From Cordylochernes scorpioides (taxonomy: Eukaryota; Arthropoda; Arachnida; Pseudoscorpiones; Chernetidae): 64,000 nt of DNA. The DNA lies in contig CP092863.1 in NCBI GenBank assembly GCA_030710605.1, positions 137,672,994-137,736,993 on the forward strand. Direction: 5' to 3'. Made by a program: the position numbers and the translations under genes. Shown here one piece after another: positions 35,557 through 46,487 of the stretch (its first letter is position 1; each line of letters starts with the position of its first letter). A model generated the notes under the pieces. The model searched no databases. It was not told the DNA's origin and worked only from the letters and a program-made list of their open reading frames with translations.

Positions 35557-35715
35557 TATTAATTTTCCTAGGATTTCTAGTAAAGAATTAATATGAAGTA
35601 CTGGAAATGAATTATGTCTATGAGCAAGCTCAAATAGAACAATATAAAGAAAAACAAATATATATATGTTATATAAAAATGTTTTTAAAATATATTTCAT
35701 AGACAAAATACTCTT

Positions 35716-36012
35716 CTAAATCGACCACCAGAGGTTGCCGTTTTCACTATAAAAACTCGTTGTTGTTGTGTCCCGTTGGCCGGCTCAAAACTTTTGTACA
35801 TTATGTAAATTATCTTTTTGTTTTCCTTATTCTACTCGTCTTAAGCCAGTCATTACTTTTATCAAATTGTTTTTTTTTATATATTCCTTTAACTCAATTA
35901 AATTACTGATCAAAACTATTTTTCATTATCATACTTTAAAGATTTCAACCACAACTGCATTACCATTACCATAATCCTCAACATGATATAAATTCAAGCA
36001 GAAAATCTCTTT
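35716..36012 (-). repeat. Family J repeat, copy 2
   Basis: Inverted counterpart of 11971-12262, with AAACTCGTTGTTGTTGTG, TTGGCCGGCTCA, ACATTATGTAAA and TGCATTACCATTACCATAAT. A 68-codon ORF inside is fortuitous. Confidence 0.75.
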
Positions 36013-36029
36013 TTTTATATAATATATAT

Positions 36030-36182
36030 ATACGTTTTATATTTCATTTTATACGTTTATTTTCGTTTATTACGTTTATTATACGTTATACGTATTATAC
36101 GTTATAAAATAATACGTTTATTTACGTCTATATACGTTTATTTATAACGTTTTATATACGTTATAATCATTTATATAACGTT
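36030..36182. repeat. Degenerate TACGTTTAT/ATAACGT low-complexity tract
   Basis: TACGTT, ACGTTTAT and ATAACGT recur more than ten times at irregular spacing. CG dinucleotides sit in nearly pure A/T sequence, which is striking for this window. Confidence 0.75.
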
Positions 36183-36832
36183 AGTTGCTTTTAATATATT
36201 AACGCTAAAATAAAATTAAAAAGACAGTATAATATTGAGTTTACATATATTTTTCTTCTCATTAGGAAACCCGTTTTTTAATTATATAAACAATTCTATG
36301 TTTAATTTCATTTTTTTAGAGTTAAAAATAAATATAATAATAAATATATGTTAAATATATTTAAATACATATATATACTCTAGGTTATATATAAATATGA
36401 TATATAAAACATAATATACTAAATATATTACTTAAAGTTTTTCTATATCGAGTTCAAATTGTGTTATTTAGAGTTAGAAATGTTAATTCATTTTTTGTGT
36501 TAGTTTTTTTTTTATTCTTGTAGATAACTGACATGTACTTTTGATTTAAAAAAACAACGTTACTAACTCTTATTATATGACACGGCAATATGGGTAATAT
36601 AATTAACAAAGAATTTTAATTAAATCTGCCACATTTGTCGTTTGGAATGTTAATGGTAAAAGTTAAGAAAATGCTCTTACAACTAAACGTTACTTTTTTT
36701 TTTAACGATAATTACAAAATCTTGTTCTTTCTAAACAATGATTTCATTGATATTTTTTCTGTTTTTCTCAGAAATTTCAAAGATTTATTTTTTCTTTATT
36801 TCTATTTCTCTTATTTTGAAAAAAAAAAGTTT
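36183..36832. other. No recognised feature
   Basis: AT-rich. A phenylalanine-rich ORF reflects T runs. Confidence 0.4.
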
Positions 36833-37300
36833 TAGGAATGTATTATTGTTACGTTAAGATTTAATTATAACATTTGTATATGTATGTTAATATATATTTA
36901 TATATAAAATAAAATATTTAATTATAAACATTATATACTTGTTTTTATTTATATCTTATTTGGAAATAGTGTTTAAATAATTGAAAATTTCTTTTGGAAT
37001 ATATTTTTGTTATGTTTCGACTTAATTATAACATTTGCGTATGTATGTTAATATATATTTTAAATAATATATTTTCAATTATATACATATTATAGACTTG
37101 TTTATTCATGTTAATTGGAAATAGTTAGTGTTTAAATGATTGAAAATATCTTTTGGAATGTATTTTGTTACGTTTCGAATTAATTATAACATTTGTATTT
37201 GTGTGTAAGTATGTGTTAACATATATTTATGTAAAATATTTAATTATATTATATGTTTTGTTTTTTTTTAATTTTGTAAGTAAAATTTGTTTAAATGAGT
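36833..37300. repeat. Tandem triplication, unit about 160-167 bp
   Basis: Units start near 36835, 37000 and 37157 with GGAATGTATT, then GTTACGTT, AATTATAACATTTG and GTATGTTAATATATATTT. Divergence is about 15-20% by eye. Confidence 0.75.
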
Positions 37301-38039
37301 TATTTTTAAATTACATTTTAACATTATGCTCTATAAATATGATTGTGTATATATATATATATGGGTCAAGATATCGTTTCTTTATAAATAAAGAAAATAA
37401 AAACAATGAACTTTTGTATATTTAATAACAAGAAGTAATATATATTTACATATTTTTGTTATATGTATTATTATTTTTTTAATATACCACACTCATTCTA
37501 AATTTATTATGTCTTGCATCTTTGTTGTGATGATTATAATATCCTTTAAATGTTATTCCTACATTTTTATGAAATGTCATATTTATAAACTCAGAATAAA
37601 ACGTATTCTCTCTATATTATAAATGTTATTAATATATTTATAAAATAGAAGGTATGTGTCATTTTTATCTTATATATTCTAATCTAGTTTATTTTACTTC
37701 TCAATTAAAGATTAAAAAATAATTCTTTTGAAAAATGTTCGCAATATATTGATAGTATAATTTTTAAAATGAATATTTAATTTTAAATAATGTGTATTTG
37801 ATGTGAAATAGTAATATTCATTGTGTGCGTGATAAAATATAAAAGATATATCCGTTTTATGTAAAGATAAATAATAATATATTAGAATATCTTTGAGAAT
37901 AAAAGTGAGCAAACCAAACACAAATTAGGCTTAATCTTACATTGACATTCATACAAAATATGAATATATAATATAGTTTTTAAACACGTTGGGGAAAATT
38001 TTTAAATATATTAGATTAAAACTAGAATAACACTATTTG
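37301..38039. other. No recognised feature
   Basis: AT-rich, with a short (TA)n near 37350. Confidence 0.4.
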
Positions 38040-38165
38040 TAAAGTGCAAAGTGAACTGCTTTTCACATGTATAGACAAGTGGTGTACTTACAGTAAAAAC
38101 TGTCGCCTACTTCTACTGACTTCATGGCCTGTACCACGTATACTAGGAATAAGCAAAAAAAAACA
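38040..38165 (+). mobile_element. SINE 3' fragment
   Basis: Corresponds to the tail half of the 29386-29695 SINE (ACATGTATAGACAAGTGGTG, ATGGCCTGTACCACGTATAC) and ends in an A run. It is 5' truncated, as expected for LINE-mobilised copies. Confidence 0.8.
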
Positions 38166-39547
38166 CAAAATTAAAATATTCACTTTTAGTGTGAAAACTA
38201 AATTGTAAATAAAAAGTGAAAAAGGGAAAGTGTTTATAAAATTATTTTTAAATAATTGTAATAAATTTTTTTAGTAACTAATAAGGAAGAAAGAGTATAA
38301 AAAAGCACCAATAATACTAGTTTTGCAATACTACCGACTAATTAGCATACTCTTTATCTAGTCATTATCCAAACAAATTCCTTCGCAGTACACTAACCCT
38401 AGTACAATAACCTCTACCTAATGACCCTAGTGTTGCCAAGTTGTTTCTTTTCTTTTTATTACCCCGCTCATAGAGAGGTGGTCATTTCACTCTCATTGAT
38501 ATTTCAAAATGATTTTGACCTCAAATTTTTGCGAATTTATTTTTTTTGTTTATTATTATTATTTTTTTATTTTGATATATATATTTCGAGATATAATTAG
38601 CAGTGTAGATCGAAAATATTATTAATATTTGGATTGTATGATTATTATAATTCAAAAAGAAAAAATATATAATCAATATAATGTTATTCTTTTGTTATCA
38701 AAATAATGTGTGTTTTTTTATCTTTAAAATATTTTATATGTATTTAACCCAGAAAAAGAGCCATAAGGTTTTCAAAAAAGAAAAATTAGAATTATTCTAT
38801 AATATATCCATATTTTATTCATCTGTTAATATGTATATATAATTTAGGCCTGTTATTTTGATACTTATTCATAGTTTTTATTACTATAATTTTACTGTGG
38901 AATAATTTTAAACATATCATTTTATATATTTTGTCCCTTCTGTATGAAAGTAGTTAAACTTATAAATGGTCTATTTTTCTGAGATATCTTATTTACATAT
39001 GCTCTTCGCTAAAATGTTAAATCAAGTAACTCTGTGAGTATCAAATGTATCCTAACTTAAATGTTTTAATGATTTAAGTAATTTAATTAATGTTCTCTAT
39101 GTCATGGTCTCGTTAAATCCCTTTTCTCCCCTAAAAAATGCAATGACCTAGTGCCCCACATTCTTGCCAGCTAAAAATAGATTTATTTAATTTGGCATAA
39201 TTGAAAAATAATGAGGGGAATATTAATGTACAGATGATTTATTTCAAATAAAGGTTCTATAAATAGACTCTATACATCATGACATAGTGACACATTGGTA
39301 GCTTATATACCTATGCAAATATGAAATACATAGCATATGTTATATGCTTTATTTTAAATAGGAAATAGGTCATAGTACGTAACATATTGACCTCTATTCC
39401 AATATATATTTTGTATTAAGCTAGTCATTGATGCTTTATCATCATCATTTTTCATTTTAGTGATTTTTTTTATTCTCTGTATGTTATTATTTAGGCTTTT
39501 AATAACTAGTATCATGTTATATACACTTTTTTCTTAAATTGAAAAAA
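38166..39547. other. No recognised feature
   Basis: AT-rich. A slightly GC-richer patch at 38340-38480 has no exon that I can support. Confidence 0.4.
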
Positions 39548-39862
39548 ATACACTCATGGACAAAACTCGACAATTGGCAAAACCGATGAGAGAGTTCACT
39601 ACTGATTAACCAATCACTCTTATCTATTAATTGTTATCATTGCAGTAAGGTCTGTAGAGATAATATGTACTCATGGACAAAACTTAAGGAAGTTTCATAT
39701 CTACGGTCGTCTGTTTCTTTTAAGAAGACAGAGGTTGTTCACACACTTGGTTATCTCGTATTTCTTCAATAAAGGTCAATGTAATATCTTTCAGAGTTAT
39801 TGTATGAATTCCGATATACATGCTGAAAGGTACAACTTTCTCAAGTTTTGTCTATGAGTGTA
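39548..39862. mobile_element. Family A MITE, copy 9, chimeric with a family B piece
   Basis: Two family A left ends (ACACTCATGGACAAAACTC at 39549 and ACTCATGGACAAAACTTAAG near 39669) bracket about 85 bp derived from family B (CAATTGGCAAAACCGATGAG, then CTGATTAACCAATCACTCT). The second end continues into a complete family A body ending TTTTGTCTATGAGTGTA. Confidence 0.75.
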
Positions 39863-40282
39863 TTATTTTAGCTGTCAACAAATATGTTAATAAACTACGA
39901 TAAGGTGTGATCGAAATGTTAGATAAAATAAAAGTTAATTATAAGTAATATAATTATATATTTTCAATGTTATGGAATGGGAAGGAAGGTTAGGTAAAAT
40001 TTTGCATCGTTACGTAATAAATAGTATACCAATGAAAGCGTTTATGACGCCGGGATCTACTATAATGTATAATTTTATTAAGGAAGGGTTTTAAATTAGG
40101 TATAATGCTAATTAAAATTAAATTAAAAGTATCAAGCCAATATAAAACATCACTAATGACCTTCTGCGCTAAATTTGCATATCTAAAACGTTCTTGTATC
40201 ACGCTAAATGGCGTAAAACATCAGCTACGTCTGTTTACACGATCAAGATCATTGTTATTCTTATTTTCAGGGAGGAAATTGA
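39863..40282. other. No recognised feature
   Basis: Intermediate composition. Overlapping ORFs on both strands (70 and 73 codons) give no clear coding signal. Confidence 0.35.
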
Positions 40283-40638
40283 TCTATAAAAATAAAGGTC
40301 GCCTCTCCCGTCAAAATAGACGTTAAAACTAAGCTCTGACCGTCTCCGCAAACTAGCGGACTCGGGTCAGTGAAAAAAAAAACACGACACCAGCCTTCGA
40401 AAATTGAGAAGCGTCCACCTAGAGACTATGGTTTCGGGCTAATGGCCCTCGTCAGTCTAGGGCGGACTTTATTCTAATAAGATCCACAAAGGATTCAAAT
40501 GAAACATTTACAATCATCCAAAGAAGTATTTAACTGGTAGAGTGGCTAGTCAAAATAGTCTGCTAAGTTTTCTAGTTTTCAGAGACGGTCAATAGATGGC
40601 TCTTAGTTTTAACGTCCATTTGAAGGACGAGGGAGGTG
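40283..40638. mobile_element. Family M TIR element, copy 2, with hammerhead interior
   Basis: TIRs GGTCGCCTCTCCCGTCAAAA and a complement ending GAGGGAGGTGACC match copy 1. Inside, a second inverted pair (TGACCGTCTC and GAGACGGTCA) encloses about 250 bp absent from copy 1, including a minus-strand hammerhead. Confidence 0.75.
40413..40467 (-). ncRNA. Type I hammerhead self-cleaving ribozyme
   Basis: Read on the minus strand from 40467: GTCC, internal GC, CCTAGA (stem I, 40461-40456); CTGACGA (40455-40449); stem II GGGC, loop CATTA, GCCC; GAAA (40435-40432); stem III CCATAG; T, C; then TCTAGG (40423-40418), an unpaired T, and GGAC (40416-40413) closing the outer stem I. C at position 17 (40424) is the preferred cleavage base. 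Stem II is fully paired. Stem III (ACCATAGT) has one C/A mismatch as a self-palindrome. All core nucleotides match the hammerhead consensus. Confidence 0.87.
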
Positions 40639-40924
40639 ACCTATATATATATAACATTCTAAATATTTCGGTTTAAACCTGTTTGAACTGGGGGGTCTCC
40701 ATTTTATTTCCCACGCTTATCTCTCTTTCACTTCAAAACGTCCATCTATATTTCTATCATTTTTTATTTTTTTATTCCTTTTTAATGACGTGTATTAGAC
40801 GATGAATCAACATAACATTTTAAACTTTAACTTTAAAAAAAGCTTCGTAAAAATACATGTTATATATGGTATTATATATAAATATATTATTAGAAATTAT
40901 TTATTTTTGATGATATTTAAATTT

Positions 40925-41218
40925 ATTTTTGAAAATAGAGCAATCTATAAATAAATCTTTAATTAAAAAGGCATATATTGGATCAAAATATCATTTATTT
41001 TACCAATATTTCAGTTAGCTGAACGCCAACCTTTATCAAGGTGTTATAACATATTTAATGTATGTCAACAACAAACTGTTGACGTTATGTGGCGCTGAGT
41101 TTTTTGTTGACACACATTAAATATGTTATAACACCTTGATAAAGGTTGGCGTTCAGCCAACTGAAATATTGGTAAAATAAATTATATTTTGATCCAATAT
41201 ATGCCTTTTTAATTAAAG
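40925..41218. mobile_element. Family E palindromic element, copy 5
   Basis: The longest E copy, flanked on the left by the inverted GAAAATAGAGCAATC tail. Long arms surround GACGTTATGTGGCGCTGAGT, and the right arm has TTGATAAAG, GGTTGGC, GTTCA, GCCAACT and GAAATATTGG. Confidence 0.85.
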
Positions 41219-41423
41219 AGAGATATATAAGGATGTTTAATGATTAAGGAATGATAAGAATGGTGATATTGAGTTTAGATAAGCAGGATATGTAACGATG
41301 GCATTCTTGGAGTGTAACTCCAGGAGGTCACGACCAGGGTAATTGACCTCCTCATACTTCAGGATGGATGGATTGTCTGTTGTACTCCTGTCAGGATCTC
41401 TCTCTCTTCCTTCACTCATTCTC

Positions 41424-41930
41424 TTGAAGGAGATCGGTGGACGAATGGTCTAAACCATTGGTTTTTCGACTGCTACGACCCTAGTTCGAATCCCGCATTG
41501 GACACTTTTATTTTTCTAATTAAAAAATTGCTACGTGGAAAATTAGGGAAGACCAACTTCGGGATGAGACAACAATTTATTTCAGGCAAGAATAAACTAT
41601 GAGTGATAAACAAACAATAAGCGGGGGAAAATGTACAGAGTATAGCAAAATATAAACATAAAAAATTATACTCTGCTAATAAAATAATAAATACTTTGTT
41701 ACAATATATATTTGCCTCAATGACTTCCCGATTCTTGCAAAAGTCCAAAATCACCAACGATTATAAGTAATCAAACGGAATTCTTGCATACGTGTATATG
41801 CAAAAGTGGAAAACTTTTCATGTGTGAATATTTCATTGGTGAACTTACAGTAAAAACAGTCGCCAACTTCTACCTACCATGATTATCATGGCCTGTATCA
41901 CGTATACTAGGAATAATAATAATATAACTC
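41424..41930 (+). mobile_element. tRNA-derived SINE, copy 2, split by a family N insertion
   Basis: Head ATCGGTGGACGAATGGTC with B box AGTTCGAATCC near 41481. The body is interrupted at 41531-41711 by family N and resumes with CCCGATTCTTGC. The tail ends GTATCACGTATACTAGGAAT. N inserted after the SINE. Confidence 0.85.
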
Positions 41931-42489
41931 ATTATTTATCCTTTCTCACGCTGAATAACCTTCAACATATTTCAATTATCATTTTGGACACAGAGAAAGC
42001 TTTATTTAAGGGATTTATAAAGCTCTCAGAACACAGTTTTATCATCTTCGCCTTTTCAAAATTTAATTATTTTAACAACGGACACTTATGTCTATTTAGT
42101 AGAACATGAATTACAAATTCTTATTTGCATAATCTCCATCAAATTTATGCAAGATTAGAGGCTATTTTATTATTCAAAATTTGTCAACGAAATTTTATAT
42201 GAAAGTATTAGAATATTTACAAGACAATGAGTACAGTAGATTTATATAGACATCTATATATATCATAGATAAAATAATAACAGAGAAGTAATAGCTATTT
42301 TTTATGATTTTAGAATATATTTACAAAAAGAGTTAAAACCTCGATAATCTATTCGCCTTTAAACAATATCAAATCGAATTGAATACTCTATTGCGATTCT
42401 CAAGTCCTAATATAAATGGAAATCAGAAAAAGATACTTGGAGGTATTTGAAATGTAGGTAAGAAAAGTAAGCAGATTTCATCAACTTTT
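41931..42489. other. No recognised feature
   Basis: AT-rich. No repeat or exon assigned. Confidence 0.4.
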
Positions 42490-42560
42490 CATATTTATTC
42501 CGATATTTAAGTGGTCATTGAAAAAGACCGCAGTGGGTCGCCGAAATATCAACAAAATAT
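42490..42560 (+). repeat. Hammerhead-like stem-loop fragment
   Basis: Within 42511-42550 the order is TTGAAAA, GACC, GCAGTG, GGTC, GCC, GAAATATC. The hairpin and GAAA follow the pattern of the E and L repeats, but the core is worn and no stem I pairing is evident. Confidence 0.4.
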
Positions 42561-43499
42561 ATAAAAGGTTGATGAGATTTTCCCTACTTAAAATTGGTAT
42601 AAGTGATTGTAATATTATGGCATATACTATGAATTGAAAACACGTAATCATTATGTATGAATAAACAACGCCATTACTCTCTAATCTTAACTTAGATTTG
42701 GTAATTTCGTGCCAGAGGTTTATAATTGGGTACTTATCCTTATAGCCATGATTACCCATTTTCATTATTAATATCTATTTATAGACACACTACTGAGATG
42801 TGACTATTTTAGAAAAATAAGACAAATATCTTAAAGAGATGCGAGTTACACACACAAAAGCCTTTATTAGGGACTTGCCCCATACAGATTCTTCCAATTG
42901 GGTAAGGTAATAATCATCTTGTGTTATTTACATAGAAATTGAACTGGCTTTACTCTTCGTCTCAAAGTCATTCACTTGTTGACTGGTCCTTGCATAATGA
43001 TGATATAAAAAATTAATAATAAGCTATTGCCTTAGATTTGGTTGCTTATATTTTTGAAAGCAATTGATGCGAGTTACTAAAATGTATTTAAAATTCGTTA
43101 TGTTTAAATGAAATGTATATTTTAGACGATTTGAATAATATTGAAAATATAAATTAAATTTACTGTGTTGTGTGTTGTGTTGTATGTTGTGTTTGTGTTG
43201 TTTTATGGGTGCGCGTATGTTTCTTTACAAATAAAACAATGTTAGAGTGTCCCCTGTAATGATAAATATAATGGTAGAGCCTAGCTTATACCATTGATAT
43301 GGTATATCAATGGTGAATTTGAATAATGTGAGTAAAGTGTATAATAAATGTGTTAAGAGATTAAGAAATTGTTGTAAAATTTAAAAAGCGATGAGGGAAT
43401 GTTCTAGATAAGTTTCGTTATCACAAATATAAACATGAAAATAAAACTTTTTTTTTCAATTCAAGATGTGTTTGTGTGTGACCAAATTTGAATCGATAA
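42561..43499. other. No recognised feature; GTT-rich tract near 43165-43200
   Basis: AT-rich, with an imperfect GTGTT/TTGTG simple repeat around 43165-43200. Confidence 0.4.
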
Positions 43500-43945
43500 A
43501 TTAGATGCTATAAAAAAAGATAAGAAAAGGCGTGAAAATGGAGAATGTGAGAAAAAGATGGATGTATATATTACAATTGGTAATAAATTAAATATATATA
43601 TTGAGAGAATATTTTTAAAAAATCAAAGATATCAAAAGTAGATTACCTAAATTGGACATTATCAAAATATGAAGGAATGGGCTGGAAATTGATGGCGGTA
43701 TGAAAGAAAGATTTGAAAGTATATTGCAATTGATAGTAAAAATACCAAAATAAATTTTTAAAATCTTAAGATATCAAAAGTAGATTATACACCTAAATTA
43801 GACGTTATCAAAAGATGAAAGAAAAGGCGTGAAATTGATGCCAGTATGTAAGAAAGATTTGGAATTTAATAGTAAATACCAAAATAAAGAGAATATTTTA
43901 AAATGTAGGATGTCAGAAGTAGACTACATAAATTAGACGCTATCA
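43500..43945. repeat. Diverged tandem repeat, four units of about 135-150 bp
   Basis: Phrases like AATTAGACGTTATCAAAAGA start units near 43497, 43650, 43797 and 43930, each followed by GGCGTGAAATTGATG-like and GTAAGAAAGATTTG-like segments. The last unit runs into the GC-rich block. Confidence 0.75.
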
Positions 43946-44135
43946 AAAGATGAAGAAGGAAAGGGCGGGAAATTGATGGCGGGATGGGAAAGTGAGCTGG
44001 ATAAATGTTGCGGAACCCTAGTTGGGAAGAACTGGTTTACAAGGGTTATGGGTAGGCCTTCCGGGGGTGTGGGGTGAGCGACCCAGTGGTCGGCAACCTC
44101 GCTAAGACCTAGCTCACTTCCCACAACACCCCTCA
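43946..44135. other. GC-rich block, unassigned
   Basis: About half GC, with GGGCGGGAAATTGATGGCGG, TAGGCCTTCCGGGGGTG and GTGGTCGGCAACC. GTGAGCTGGA near 43991 and TAGCTCACTTCC near 44110 are an inverted pair, so a hairpin or MITE is possible. A 63-codon antisense proline-rich ORF is not persuasive. Confidence 0.4.
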
Positions 44136-44497
44136 GGACGTTTACCCCTCTCTTTTCTCATCGTTTGGTACCTCGCCCGCCATATTTGATTCCTTTTCAT
44201 TTTTATCAAACGAGATTTTTTTTCCTCTTTTATTTTTCTAAAATATTATTTTTTATTTCTCTCTCTACTCAAATTACAATATTAATTACTTTAATTATAT
44301 TATATTATTTATCAACAAACACTATTATTTTAAAAATAATTCAATATTTTTCCCTTTTTCTGAAAGACGTTTTTAAATAATATAAATGTCGATTTTGATA
44401 TAAATGATATTTTTCTTTCTCTCTACACATTCCAATATTCGTTTTATTATATTATTTCATTTTTATCAACAAACACTATATTGTAGATTGTGTGTAA
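44136..44497. other. No recognised feature
   Basis: AT-rich, T-biased. Confidence 0.4.
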
Positions 44498-44650
44498 AAG
44501 AAGATAAAAGTAAGCTTACAGTTGATTAAAATATATTTCATTTTTAATTTCTCTTATAAAAGAAACAACTCTAAATGCTCACTATTAAAGATTTTCTTGA
44601 AGTTAGAGTTTGCCTGGCCGTCATTCATACACCTGGCCGAAATGTATATT
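44498..44650 (+). repeat. Family O direct repeat, copy 1
   Basis: AGAAGATAAAAGTAAGCTTA to CACCTGGCCGAAATGTA, about 150 bp, repeated 700 bp downstream with over 90% identity by eye. The TGGCCGAA-like end resembles the family F end. Confidence 0.85.
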
Positions 44651-45197
44651 TAAAAATAATTCAATATTTTCCCCTTTTTTTCTAAAATAATTTTATATAA
44701 TATAAATATCTATTTTAATATGAATGATTAGTTGGTGTAATATAATATTACATTTCAATATTAATTCAAAATGGAAAAAGATAATTTCAAACAGGACATT
44801 ATAAAAAAAATGACAATAATGAAAAATAACTTTCTTAAATTTAATATGACAAATTAATGTAAAGTAAATCATTTTTGATATATATACATTTTTTTTATTA
44901 CCTTAATTTGAATTAATACTTAGGTATTATTTTATATTTGAAATATTTCATTATATTTTTGTATAATATATATATATATATATATATATTTAAAAAAGAA
45001 TACATTTAATATATTTTTACTAGATTTATATGTTGTTATTTATTTATTTATTTTTGACCAATTGGTGATGTTTGTTTTTATCGTTTGTTACGTTTTGTGT
45101 CGCCATTAAATCCAATACATTTGTTAAAGTATTTTACTTAAATTAAAGCAATTAAAGAGAACACAGATTTAATTTATTGAAATCACTGAATTGTTTA
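44651..45197. other. AT-rich spacer with (TA)n
   Basis: Contains a TATATA tract near 44968-44993 and a TTTATTTATTTATT run near 45040. Confidence 0.5.
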
Positions 45198-45350
45198 AAA
45201 GAAGATAAAAGTAAGCTTACAGTTGATTAAAATATATTTATTTTTAATTTCTCTTATAAAAGAAACAACTTGAAATGCTCACTATTAAAGATTTTCTTGA
45301 AGATAGATGTTGTCTGGCCGGCATTCATACACCTGGCCGAAGTGTCTATT
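45198..45350 (+). repeat. Family O direct repeat, copy 2
   Basis: Same 150 bp as 44498-44650, ending CACCTGGCCGAAGTGTC. Upstream A/T sequence differs, so the copy is either a separate insertion or a local duplication. Confidence 0.85.
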
Positions 45351-45613
45351 TTTTTTTACAGAAATATTAAAGATTTGTCTATATTTTATTTTGATATATA
45401 TATATACGTACACGTATATTTCTACAATTTAAATGATTTTAATTATATATAATACTTTTTTATGTAGAACAATTCAAATATATTCTGCTTTTGATTGCTT
45501 TTCTTTTAATATTAACGTCTTGATTAAAATGTAACCTTTGCTTTATAAATATATACGTTTTGTGTGGTAAATACAAACCATTTTATAACTTTTTGTAGGA
45601 TGTTATGAAATCG

Positions 45614-45674
45614 AAGCCGTCCCTGTACTGATGAGGGCTATAGCCTGAAACCATGGTATACAGGTTGTTGGCTT
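45614..45674 (+). ncRNA. Type I hammerhead self-cleaving ribozyme
   Basis: Outer stem I AAGCC (45614-45618) pairs with GGCTT (45670-45674) across internal loops GTC and TTGTT. Inner stem I CCTGTA (45622-45627) pairs with TACAGG (45659-45664). Core CTGATGA (45628-45634); stem II GGGC, loop TATA, GCCT; GAAA (45647-45650); stem III CCATGG, then T (45657) and A (45658). Cleavage is predicted after 45658. The first stem II pair is a G-U wobble. With A15.1 and U16.1, stem III is the perfect palindrome ACCATGGT and would need a partner molecule to pair fully. The antisense 70-codon ORF here is a shadow. Confidence 0.9.
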
Positions 45675-45828
45675 TTGTCTGAATTTGACAAAACTGGTGT
45701 TGTGGATCATTCTTTATAACCATCAATACGTTTTGTACTGAGGTGATAAACCAAATGCGTTGTTTTAATGTATATTTAAAGGGAGAGGTGCCCACTTTTG
45801 GTACATGTATATCAACCTCCCGTAACTC

Positions 45829-46096
45829 CCAGCCCTCTCCTTGGCCCTCCTCTGCGGCGGGTTGCTCGGAGACACCTAACTATGAGTTATGCCTTAAAAA
45901 GCTTACCGAAGCTTGTAGAAGGCACAATAATAGTATAAAGTCCACCTATTGTTCAAACCAACCACGGTTTTATCATTGTTTAAATTGCTTGCTTGAGAAT
46001 TCGGAGTCAACTCATTGTTTTAAACCAATCACTGTTCAACATTGAGAAAAGTTTGCATATTATTTAAAATTAATCACACGCTTCAGCGAGATAGAA
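45829..46096 (+). repeat. Left arm of a large inverted duplication
   Basis: 268 bp essentially identical to the reverse complement of 46974-47241, running from CCAGCCCTCTCCTTGGCCCT to TTCAGCGAGATAGAA. A cysteine-containing ORF crosses it (CSETPNYELCLKKL region). The same sequence feeds the satellite at 47395-48130, where that frame is broken, so I treat it as non-coding. Confidence 0.9.
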
Positions 46097-46412
46097 TCTC
46101 GGGTTAAATATATTTAACAAAATAATATGTAGTTTTTGGGCATATTTAAATTGTTTTTATAGTTATATAAATTTGAAACAATAAGTAAATACAATTATTA
46201 ATATAAAGCTATAAAAACAGTTTAACCGCATAAGTTTCTTTTTTATTCATGAAAAATCATTTTTAATTTCAAAGAGAAATATTTAATATTTCTAACTTTT
46301 GGATGACGTGTATGAAAGGTTGAATATATGAAGAGTGATGGTCTATATATGAATGGATGACGTATGGAAGGGTGAAAAATATGAAGAGTAATGGCGAACG
46401 GAAAAATAAAAG

Positions 46413-46487
46413 TGTCCAGGAGCGGGAATCGAACCCACAACCTTCTGCTTACCGGGCAGGTGCCATGTCCACTAGGCTATCCTGGAC
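46413..46487 (-). tRNA. tRNA-like gene or tRNA pseudogene, Thr(GGU)-like position
   Basis: Minus strand, 75 nt. An 8-bp acceptor (GTCCAGGA with TCCTGGAC), A box TAGCCTAGTGGACATGGC, exact B box GGTTCGATTCC, and a T stem GTGGG/CCCGC. The anticodon loop reads CCGGTAA on a CTGC/GCAG stem, placing GGT at 34-36. Position 33 is C instead of the near-universal U, the acceptor has one extra pair, and 27-43 is mismatched. No CCA is encoded, as usual in eukaryotes. It could be a real tRNA with unusual features, a pseudogene or a SINE head. Flanking CGAACGGA and TCCGTTCG form an inverted repeat. Confidence 0.6.

Noticed and set aside
45743-46045. Cysteine-containing ORF on the left inverted arm, repeated on the right arm (47027-47230)
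   Set aside because: The arms are near-identical copies, so the shared frame is no evidence of selection. Related units in the adjacent satellite break it with stops.
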